From positions 1 through 5,452 of the forward strand of contig JAOZHM010000236.1 of NCBI GenBank assembly GCA_026014845.1: DNA of 5,452 bases, read 5' to 3'. Source of the DNA: Candidatus Bathyarchaeota archaeon (lineage in GTDB: Archaea; Thermoproteota; Bathyarchaeia; Bathyarchaeales; Bathycorpusculaceae). The translations under genes were made by a program, and so were the position numbers. The notes beneath the pieces are model-generated. The model did not search any database. It had not been told where the DNA came from and was given only the letters and a program-made list of their open reading frames with translations. Below, in pieces: positions 1 to 4,833 of this stretch. Numbering within the stretch: the stretch's first letter is position 1; each line of letters opens with the position of its first letter.

Positions 1-2
1 AA

Positions 3-761
3 GAGAAAAATGGCGGAGTGTTCGTAGCCACAATCAACGGCGTACCAGTTGGGATCTCCCATTTAAGTGTAGACAAGCCATATGAAGTCTGGCTTAGCGC
101 GGCAAGAACAGATCCGAACTATAGGCGGATGGGAGTGGCAACAGCAATAACCAAAACATGTTTGGAGTACGCCAAAAAGAAAGGCGCAAGGGTAGCAAGA
201 CTTGTAACAGCATCAAATAACAAGGCTGCGCGAGCGGTGCTAAAAAAGCTGGGATTCAAGCCAATAGCAGAATTTGTTGAAATGGTAACTGAAAACATAA
301 CAGCGGAAATAAGCAAAAAATCAAGATTAGCGGAAAAAGACCAAACAGAGGAAATATGGGATTACCTACAAAGCTCAGAAACTTATGACAAGGCAGCAGG
401 TTTATACACAGTTCTATATCACTGGTTCTCACTGCAGAAGAAAGATCTCAAGCGATTCGTAGAAGAACAAAAAGCAATAGTGCATGAAAACGAAAAAGGA
501 GAATTAAATGGTTTGACACTGATTGATGATGCAACAGCCCGACAGTGGCATGAAGACACTGTGCAAACATGCTACATAGACGGAGAGTACAACGCAGTGC
601 TTGACATGATAAGATTCCTAAAAAGTCGCTGTTTTGGCTTAGGTGTCAAAAAGATCTACGGATTCGCTTGCAACCACAAGCCAATAACCACAGCTTTAGA
701 ACAACTTGGCTTTGAACCGCCAGACTCCGTGGAAATAGTTTATGAGAAGAAACTCAGCTAA
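3..761 (+). CDS. GNAT-family N-acetyltransferase, tandem-domain, 5' end missing
   Basis: This is the 3' part of an acetyl-CoA-dependent N-acetyltransferase; the substrate is unknown. The frame is open to the window edge. Codons before the GTG at 18 read EKNGG and run into VFVATINGVPVG, which fits a GNAT beta-strand, so the true start is probably upstream and the GTG is internal. Counting from that GTG, the acetyl-CoA loop RRMGVA (residues 36-41) matches the (R/Q)xxGx(G/A) motif. N68 and the LGF at 78-80 match the usual end of the fold. Residues about 100-247 look like a second, degenerate GNAT half: FACNHKPITTALEQLGFEP (216-234) parallels TASNNKAARAVLKKLGFKP (64-82), but no RxxGxG loop is seen. 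The gene is separated from the ribosomal cluster by a spacer with its own promoter, so it is probably a separate transcription unit. The family call is firm; the two-domain reading is inference. Confidence 0.88.
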   Translation, partial: EKNGGVFVATINGVPVGISHLSVDKPYEVWLSAARTDPNYRRMGVATAITKTCLEYAKKKGARVARLVTASNNKAARAVLKKLGFKPIAEFVEMVTENITAEISKKSRLAEKDQTEEIWDYLQSSETYDKAAGLYTVLYHWFSLQKKDLKRFVEEQKAIVHENEKGELNGLTLIDDATARQWHEDTVQTCYIDGEYNAVLDMIRFLKSRCFGLGVKKIYGFACNHKPITTALEQLGFEPPDSVEIVYEKKLS

Positions 762-870
762 GTTTAGGATGGAATATGTTCAATAGAAGTTCAAGTGTGT
801 ATTTAGGTATCCGTTTAGCCTGATATGCAAATCCTTTGGCAACATCTTCCTCAAGTAGTGTTCCACTCAT
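754..870 (-). CDS. Possible 38-aa small protein, antisense and convergent with the GNAT gene
   Basis: This is a short minus-strand ORF starting at ATG 870-868, reading MSGTLLEEDVAKGFAYQAKR and ending HPKLS. It fills about half of the spacer before uS13, and its last 8 bases overlap the end of the GNAT gene. A GGTG lies 6 bases upstream of the ATG on the minus strand. The TATA-like element at 932-939 is nearly symmetric and could serve this strand too. The codons chosen (GGA, GCA, ATA, AAA, GAA) resemble those of the neighbouring genes. The product would be a soluble, possibly helical peptide. I do not recognise a family. An ORF this short can arise by chance, so the call is weak. Confidence 0.28.
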   Translation of the reverse strand: MSGTLLEEDVAKGFAYQAKRIPKYTLELLLNIFHPKLS

Positions 871-931
871 GCTCAACACCACAAATCGTTATAATCTTCT
901 TATTCATACGACCATATGACTTAAAGGAAGG

Positions 932-939
932 TTTAAATA
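932..939 (+). promoter_or_regulatory. Archaeal TATA box for the uS13 operon
   Basis: TTTAAATA sits 50 bases upstream of the uS13 ATG, preceded by a purine-rich stretch (AAAGGAAGG) in the place of the TFB recognition element. The usual spacing of about 25 bases from the TATA centre to the start site puts transcription start near 960, giving a leader of roughly 30 bases. It is the best TATA match in the spacer and lies where the ribosomal cluster should start. The start site itself is inferred. Confidence 0.65.
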
Positions 940-989
940 AAGTATGGTTTATTTCCGTAGTTAGCTTCAGTGTTAATGGTTGGCGATAA

Positions 990-1445
990 ATGTCAACGGA
1001 ATTTCGTCACATACTGCGAATAACAGGCACAGACATAGATGGGACCCTAAAGATGCCATATGCCCTAAAAAGAATTAAAGGAGTAAACCTAACCCTCGCA
1101 AACGCAATATTAAAAAAAGCAGGAACGAACCCAGAGAAAAGGGCGGGTTTTCTAACAGAGTCAGAGGTTGAAAGAATAGAACAAATAATAAAAGACCCAA
1201 CAAAGTTTGGACTACCCAACTGGCTTTTAAACAGAAGAAAAGATTTAGAGACCGGGAAAGATTTGCACATCATTAGAGCAGATCTTGATTTAAGAACAAA
1301 GATGGATATTAAGCAGATGAAAGAGATAAAATCGTGGCGAGGATACCGCCACGCTTACGGATTAAAGGTGCGTGGGCAAAGAACAAGAACTACTGGAAGA
1401 AAAGGTAAGGCTGTTGGAGTGAGACTGAAGAAGAGAAGGATGTAA
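990..1445 (+). CDS. rps13: Small-subunit ribosomal protein uS13 (S13P)
   Basis: uS13 sits in the head of the small ribosomal subunit, contacting uS19, the P-site tRNA region and the large subunit. The 151 residues fit archaeal/eukaryotic uS13, which is longer than the bacterial protein. The N-terminal part contains ALKRIKGVNLTLANAI (25-40), the helix-two-turn-helix-like region. The signature RGYRHAYGLKVRGQRTRTTG runs from 117 to 136, followed by a very basic tail ending KKRRM. ATG 990 gives the expected N-terminus (STEFRHILRI). The upstream GGTTGGCGATAA is only a weak Shine-Dalgarno, which is consistent with the first gene of a short-leader transcript. uS4 follows after 5 bases. Confidence 0.98.
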   Translation: MSTEFRHILRITGTDIDGTLKMPYALKRIKGVNLTLANAILKKAGTNPEKRAGFLTESEVERIEQIIKDPTKFGLPNWLLNRRKDLETGKDLHIIRADLDLRTKMDIKQMKEIKSWRGYRHAYGLKVRGQRTRTTGRKGKAVGVRLKKRRM

Positions 1446-1450
1446 CGCTC

Positions 1451-2005
1451 ATGGGCGACCCTAAAAAACAGAGAAAGAAATATGAAACTCCACGGTTTCC
1501 GTGGCGAACAGACGCCTTACAAGAAGAGCTTAAACTTTTGGGCCAATATGGTTTAAGGAACAAACGTGAATTATGGCGACATGAAACGATGCTGTCGAAG
1601 TTCAGGGGGATAGCCCGCTCCCTTATAGGGAAAACACCTGAAGAACGCCAAAAAATGGAGAAGATGCTCGTCACACGCTTGAAAAAACTCGGCATAATAC
1701 ATGAAACTGCAGTTGTTGACGATATCTTAGACTCAACGATTGAAGATATACTTGAACGAAGACTTCAAACAATCATTTTCCGAAAAGATCTAGCCAAGTC
1801 AATTTACCAAGCTCGTCAACTGATAACTCATAGACACATAGCCATAGGAGACCAGCGAGTAACTGTTCCAAGTTATCTAGTGCGAAGAGAAGAAGAAAAC
1901 CAAATAACATATACACCTCAAAGTCCCCTTGCAAATCCAAAGCACCCTCTACGTCAAACAATAGCAGTTGTAGCCACAACGGAGAAGAAAACAGAGGAGA
2001 CGTAA
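1451..2005 (+). CDS. rps4: Small-subunit ribosomal protein uS4 (S4P)
   Basis: uS4 is a primary 16S rRNA-binding protein in the small-subunit body, near the mRNA entry site. The product has 184 residues, normal for archaea. The basic N-terminus MGDPKKQRKKYETPRFPWRT is typical of the archaeal/eukaryotic form (S9e type). A helical region follows, with GLRNKRELWRHE at 34-45. The S4 RNA-binding domain lies at about 101-147 and includes LERRLQTIIFRKDLAKS and the loop ITHRHIAIGDQRVTVPSYLV (125-144). It begins 5 bases after uS13, with AGAAGGA at 1434-1440 as a probable ribosome site inside the uS13 end. The C-terminus (TTEKKTEET) is charged and probably disordered. uS11 follows after one base. Confidence 0.98.
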   Translation: MGDPKKQRKKYETPRFPWRTDALQEELKLLGQYGLRNKRELWRHETMLSKFRGIARSLIGKTPEERQKMEKMLVTRLKKLGIIHETAVVDDILDSTIEDILERRLQTIIFRKDLAKSIYQARQLITHRHIAIGDQRVTVPSYLVRREEENQITYTPQSPLANPKHPLRQTIAVVATTEKKTEET

Positions 2006-2006
2006 G

Positions 2007-2420
2007 ATGAGTAGCAGTGGAGGTCAGAGCAAGAAACCTGAGAGGTGGGGCGTCGTACACATTTACAGTTCTTACAACAACACAATAGTTCATATAACAG
2101 ACATCTCAGGGGCAGAAACCATAGCGAGAACATCCGGCGGGATGTTTGTAAAAGCAGATAGAATGGAGTCATCGGCCTACGCAGCTATGCGAGCAGCCTC
2201 TGCAGCCGCAGGAGTGGCCAGAGACAAGGGAATAAAAGCAATACACATCAAGGTAAGGGCTCCAGGAGGCTCGGGACCAAGAACTCCAGGTGCAGGTGCA
2301 CAAGCAGCCATAAGAGCTCTGGCAAGATCAGGATTCCGCATAGGGCGCATAGAAGAGGTCACACCCGTTCCTCATGATGGAACACGAAGACCAGGTGGCA
2401 GAAGAGGAAGAAGGGTCTAG
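2007..2420 (+). CDS. rps11: Small-subunit ribosomal protein uS11 (S11P)
   Basis: uS11 lies on the small-subunit platform, near the mRNA exit channel and the 3' end of 16S rRNA. The 137-residue product matches the archaeal family along its length. It shows WGVVHIYSSYNNTIVHITD (14-32), the glycine-rich turn KVRAPGGSGPRTPGAGAQAA (82-101), and the C-terminal EVTPVPHDGTRRPGG followed by RRGRRV. The start is one base after the uS4 stop. GAGGAG at 1994-1999, inside the end of uS4, is a good ribosome site at the normal distance, so translation is probably coupled. A 114-base gap follows, the longest within the cluster. Confidence 0.98.
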   Translation: MSSSGGQSKKPERWGVVHIYSSYNNTIVHITDISGAETIARTSGGMFVKADRMESSAYAAMRAASAAAGVARDKGIKAIHIKVRAPGGSGPRTPGAGAQAAIRALARSGFRIGRIEEVTPVPHDGTRRPGGRRGRRV

Positions 2421-2442
2421 CCTAACCCATGCTAATTTGCAC

Positions 2443-2468
2443 TTTCACTTTTGATAGAAAAGTTGAAA
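2443..2468 (+). other. AT-rich hairpin in the rps11-rpoD gap
   Basis: The left arm TTTCACTTTT (2443-2452) can pair with AAAAGTTGAAA (2458-2468) over ten base pairs, with one bulged T and a five-base loop. The structure is AT-rich and has no long U-tract after it, so it is not a classical terminator. It sits between uS11 and RpoD, where a readthrough control point or a second promoter could lie; its right arm overlaps the AT-rich GAAATAAT at 2465-2472, a weak TATA candidate. The pairing is seen in the sequence; any function is inference. Confidence 0.35.
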
Positions 2469-2519
2469 TAATGCACCAATATTCTTTTGAACGGCACATC
2501 ATTCATCGTAGACTATCTT

Positions 2520-2523
2520 GGAG
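2520..2523 (+). promoter_or_regulatory. Ribosome binding site for rpoD, supporting its GTG start
   Basis: GGAG, within GGAGTG, lies 11 bases before GTG 2535. An in-frame TAA at 2532-2534 directly precedes this GTG, so no longer reading is possible. The next in-frame ATG (residue 11) would lose the first strand of the conserved fold. The site therefore fits the GTG start. Confidence 0.6.
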
Positions 2524-2534
2524 TGTACAAGTAA

Positions 2535-3347
2535 GTGGAAATAAAAGTACTTGAAAAAAACGATATGAGCATGCGTTTACTTATTCGGGGAGCTGATGTT
2601 CCGTTTGTGAATGCCTTAAGAAGGATTATACTTGCCGAAGTTCCATGCATGGCGATAGATGAAGTTGTAATACTTGAAAACTCTTCTGTATTACAGGATG
2701 AAATCGTAGCCCATAGACTCGGGTTAATCCCTCTCAAAACCGACTTGGACAGCTATAATTTACCAGAAGAATGCCCCTGCAAAAGCGAATTTGGATGTAA
2801 CCTTTGCAGGGTCTCACTTACACTTGACGCAGAAGCAAAAGAAGGAACGAGAACTGTTTATTCAGGGGAACTAACCTCAGAAAACCCAGATATAACTCCT
2901 GTGAGCCATAAAATACCCATAGTAAAACTAGCTAAAGGACAATACCTAAAGCTTGAAGCCTACGCGAGACTTGGAAAAGGAAAAAACCACGCGAAATGGC
3001 AACCAGTTTCAATGTGCATATACAAGTATTTCCCACAAATCAAAATAAGCAAACAATGCGATGAATGCGGAAAATGCGTAGAAATCTGTCCGAAGAAAGT
3101 TTTAATCAAAACTGGAGACAAAATAGAAATTCGCGATTTGATGGCTTGCACTCTCTGTCAAGACTGCGTTGACGTTTGTGCAATGAATCCCCCAGCTATA
3201 GAGGTAAACTGGAAAGAGGACACCTTTATATTCAGCATGGAATCCACAGGTGTACTTCCTCCGGAAAGGATAATGAATAAAGCCGTTAAAATCCTAAATG
3301 AACAGTTGAAGGAGTTCATAAGTCAAGTCAAGGTGAAGAAAAAGTGA
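2535..3347 (+). CDS. rpoD: DNA-directed RNA polymerase subunit D (Rpo3), with two ferredoxin-type Fe-S motifs
   Basis: Rpo3 is the archaeal counterpart of eukaryotic Rpb3 and of one bacterial alpha subunit. With Rpo11, Rpo10 and Rpo12 it forms the assembly platform of RNA polymerase. The 270 residues start with the dimerisation-type region (NALRRIILAEVPCMAIDEV, 26-44) and HRLGLIPL (60-67). A CxCx5CxxC group follows at C80, C82, C88 and C91, a possible metal site like that of Rpb3. The inserted ferredoxin-like domain (about 165-225) holds CDECGKCVEICP (C175, C178, C181, C185) and CTLCQDCVDVC (C205, C208, C211, C215). All eight cysteines of two [4Fe-4S] sites are thus present. The C-terminal helix MNKAVKILNEQLKEF closes the dimerisation domain. 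The start is GTG. The gene overlaps eL18 by four bases. Confidence 0.98.
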   Translation: MEIKVLEKNDMSMRLLIRGADVPFVNALRRIILAEVPCMAIDEVVILENSSVLQDEIVAHRLGLIPLKTDLDSYNLPEECPCKSEFGCNLCRVSLTLDAEAKEGTRTVYSGELTSENPDITPVSHKIPIVKLAKGQYLKLEAYARLGKGKNHAKWQPVSMCIYKYFPQIKISKQCDECGKCVEICPKKVLIKTGDKIEIRDLMACTLCQDCVDVCAMNPPAIEVNWKEDTFIFSMESTGVLPPERIMNKAVKILNEQLKEFISQVKVKKK

Positions 3348-3706
3348 AAAAGGCTAAAACAACAAATCCAGAGCTTATCATGCTTATCCGCTTCCTAAAA
3401 AAGCAAAGCAGAGAAAACAATGTTAGGATTTGGAAGGATGTTGCCGAACGTTTAGCAAAGCCAAGGAGAAAGCGTATAGTTGTAAATGTAAGCCGATTGA
3501 ACAGATACACTGAGAAAAAGGAAACGATTGTGGTTCCAGGTAAAGTGATAGGCACAGGCAAAATCGATCATCCAATAACCGTGGCAGCCTTCTTATTCTC
3601 AGAAAAGGCGAAAGAAAAGATAAAGGCTGCAAGGGGCAAAACCATATCACTTCTTCAACTTATCAAAAAAAATCCGAAGGGCACAAACGTTAAGATAATC
3701 GGGTGA
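3344..3706 (+). CDS. rpl18e: Large-subunit ribosomal protein eL18 (L18e)
   Basis: eL18 is a large-subunit protein found in archaea and eukaryotes, with a fold related to bacterial uL15. The 120-residue product is of normal archaeal length. Diagnostic segments are TNPELIMLIRFLKKQS (7-22), NVSRLNR (48-54), VVPGKVIGTGKIDHPITVAA (63-82) and the ending NPKGTNVKIIG. The GTG start overlaps the rpoD stop in a GTGA. AGGTGA at 3331-3336 is a ribosome site at good spacing, so translation should be coupled to rpoD. uL13 follows after four bases. Confidence 0.97.
   Translation: MKKAKTTNPELIMLIRFLKKQSRENNVRIWKDVAERLAKPRRKRIVVNVSRLNRYTEKKETIVVPGKVIGTGKIDHPITVAAFLFSEKAKEKIKAARGKTISLLQLIKKNPKGTNVKIIG
3702..3706 (+). 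promoter_or_regulatory. Shine-Dalgarno for rpl13 overlapping the rpl18e stop
   Basis: GGTGA contains the TGA stop of rpl18e and lies 4 bases before the ATG of rpl13. It matches part of the archaeal anti-Shine-Dalgarno complement GGAGGTGATC. One ribosome could terminate on it and restart, which suggests translational coupling. Confidence 0.6.
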
Positions 3707-3710
3707 AAAA

Positions 3711-4154
3711 ATGAAGCCTATAAACCAAACAATCACAATAATAAACGCAGAAGGCCTGATTCTTGGCAGAATGGCTAGCATAGTTGCTAAACGACTGCTA
3801 GAGAGCGAAAAGATAATAATTGTAAACGCTGAAAAAGCTGTGCTTTCAGGTAAAAAGAAAAGCAAAGTAAAAGAAGCAAAGAAGTTCCTCGAAGTAGGAC
3901 ATCCAAAAAAGGGTCCATTTCATTACAGAAGACCAGACAGAATAGTTCGAAAAACCGTGAGAGGTATGCTTCCGTATAAACAGCCCAAGGGCAAACAAGC
4001 ATATAAACGGCTTAAAGTATCCATTGGAATGCCGGAAGAACTTAAAGAACAGAAAACGGAAACTTTAGTGGAAGCTCGCGCTGAAAAACTGACATGCCCG
4101 TATTTCACGCTTGGTGAACTCGCAAGAGAAATAGGGTGGAACCTCGGTGAATAG
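3711..4154 (+). CDS. rpl13: Large-subunit ribosomal protein uL13 (L13P)
   Basis: uL13 is an early-assembling large-subunit protein that binds 23S rRNA. The 147-residue protein shows LILGRMASIVAKRLL (16-30), IVNAEKAVLSGKKK (37-50), the central GPFHYRRPDRIVRKTVRGML (68-87) and PYKQPKGKQAYKRLKVSIGM (88-107). These are standard for archaeal uL13. The C-terminal tail, ending ELAREIGWNLGE, is also typical of the archaeal form. The first ATG after the eL18 stop gives the expected N-terminus, with the II-NAEGLILGR strand beginning near residue 10. uS9 follows two bases after the stop. Confidence 0.98.
   Translation: MKPINQTITIINAEGLILGRMASIVAKRLLESEKIIIVNAEKAVLSGKKKSKVKEAKKFLEVGHPKKGPFHYRRPDRIVRKTVRGMLPYKQPKGKQAYKRLKVSIGMPEELKEQKTETLVEARAEKLTCPYFTLGELAREIGWNLGE
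4146..4150 (+). promoter_or_regulatory. Shine-Dalgarno for rps9 inside the rpl13 end
   Basis: GGTGA lies in the last codons of rpl13, six bases before ATG 4157. It is the same core as the rpl13 site and supports this start for uS9. Confidence 0.55.
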
Positions 4155-4156
4155 TT

Positions 4157-4567
4157 ATGCCAGCTAAAAAAGTTTTGGTTATCAGTGGAAAAAGAAAAAC
4201 AGCAACAGCACGAGCCGTTGTTAAGCCTGGAATTGGAAGGATACGCATAAACAGAATCCCCCTAGAAATTTATGAACCAGAAATTGCACGGGAAAAAATA
4301 ATGGAACCGCTTATACATGCCGGGGATGATGTCTTGAAGCAATTGGACGTAGATGTAAAAGTTTCAGGTGGCGGATACATGGGACAGGCTGAAGCCGCAA
4401 GAATGGTAATAGCAAACGCTTTGTTAAAATGGACGAAGAGTTCACGTCTACGCAGAGTCTTTGTTGAGTATGACAGAACAATGGTTGTTGGAGACCCGAG
4501 ACGTAAAGAACCTAAAAAGTTCGGAGGCCCGGGAGCAAGAGCCAGAGATCAGAAAAGCTACAGATAA
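4157..4567 (+). CDS. rps9: Small-subunit ribosomal protein uS9 (S9P)
   Basis: uS9 is in the small-subunit head, and its C-terminal tail reaches the P-site tRNA. The 136 residues begin with the family signature SGKRKTATARAVVKPG (10-25) and continue with the glycine-rich VSGGGYMGQAEAARMVIANA (69-88). They end in the invariant basic tail KKFGGPGARARDQKSYR, whose final arginine is the tRNA-contacting residue in the family. Length and both ends are complete. The gene begins two bases after uL13 and is followed after 17 bases by rpoN. An overlapping reading frame on the same strand at 4461-4682 is a shadow. Confidence 0.98.
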   Translation: MPAKKVLVISGKRKTATARAVVKPGIGRIRINRIPLEIYEPEIAREKIMEPLIHAGDDVLKQLDVDVKVSGGGYMGQAEAARMVIANALLKWTKSSRLRRVFVEYDRTMVVGDPRRKEPKKFGGPGARARDQKSYR

Positions 4568-4574
4568 GGGGAGG
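4568..4574 (+). promoter_or_regulatory. Strong Shine-Dalgarno for rpoN
   Basis: GGGGAGG directly follows the rps9 stop. Extended, GGAGGCTGAT differs by one inserted base from the consensus GGAGGTGAT. It lies 10 bases before ATG 4585 and is the strongest ribosome site in the window, in keeping with a small separate gene that is not overlapped by its neighbour. Confidence 0.65.
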
Positions 4575-4584
4575 CTGATTAAAA

Positions 4585-4815
4585 ATGATTATACCTGTAA
4601 GATGCTTTACCTGTGGCAAATTAATCGGAGACAAGTGGGAAGAATTCGCGCGAAGAGTGAAAGCCGGAGAGGAACCCGGTGACGTCTTGGACAGCTTGGG
4701 CATTAAAAGATACTGTTGCAGGAGCATGCTGTTGTCTCACGTGGATATCATTGACGAAGTTCTACGATTTTACGAAGTAGCAGAGAAGAGAAGAGAAGCA
4801 CGGAACCACTATTAA
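4585..4815 (+). CDS. rpoN: DNA-directed RNA polymerase subunit N (Rpo10)
   Basis: Rpo10, the counterpart of eukaryotic Rpb10, is a small zinc protein that bridges Rpo3 and the large catalytic subunit during polymerase assembly. The product has 76 residues, slightly longer than many archaeal forms because of the charged tail (KRREARNHY). The N-terminal MIIPVRCFTCGK supplies C7 and C10, and RYCCRSMLLSHVD supplies C44 and C45. These four cysteines make the unusual CX2C...CC zinc site of the family. The subunit binds Rpo3, encoded four genes upstream, so both platform partners are made from one cluster. This is not the bacterial sigma-54 gene of the same symbol. Confidence 0.98.
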   Translation: MIIPVRCFTCGKLIGDKWEEFARRVKAGEEPGDVLDSLGIKRYCCRSMLLSHVDIIDEVLRFYEVAEKRREARNHY

Positions 4816-4824
4816 GTAATGGAA

Positions 4825-4828
4825 GGAG
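4825..4828 (+). promoter_or_regulatory. Shine-Dalgarno deciding the enolase start
   Basis: GGAG, within GGAAGGAGA, lies five bases before ATG 4834. An in-frame ATG at 4819 would place this site inside the coding sequence and has no ribosome site of its own. The ATG at 4834 is therefore preferred. Confidence 0.6.
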
Positions 4829-4833
4829 AAAAC

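Noticed and set aside
10..27. ATG at 10 as the start of the first gene
   Set aside because: It reads five codons and meets TAG. The real frame is open from position 3 and the gene starts outside the window.
762..989. tRNA or other structured RNA in the spacer before uS13
   Set aside because: No cloverleaf arms, no TTCNANNC-type T-loop and no C/D-box pair were seen.
1773..2172. Minus-strand frames of 72-106 residues opposite rps4 and rps11
   Set aside because: They lie fully opposite conserved ribosomal genes, encode low-complexity hydrophobic sequence and have no plausible ribosome sites.
2471..2554. A 27-codon upstream ORF overlapping the rpoD start
   Set aside because: It has no clear ribosome site and no recognisable product. 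Chance ORFs of this size are expected.
4461..4682. A 73-residue frame across the rps9-rpoN junction
   Set aside because: It overlaps two certain genes in another frame, and its composition (basic, no family features) is that of a shadow.
4819..4821. Earlier in-frame ATG for the enolase gene
   Set aside because: It has no Shine-Dalgarno and would absorb the good GGAG site into the coding sequence. The start at 4834 has both correct spacing and the usual enolase N-terminal length.
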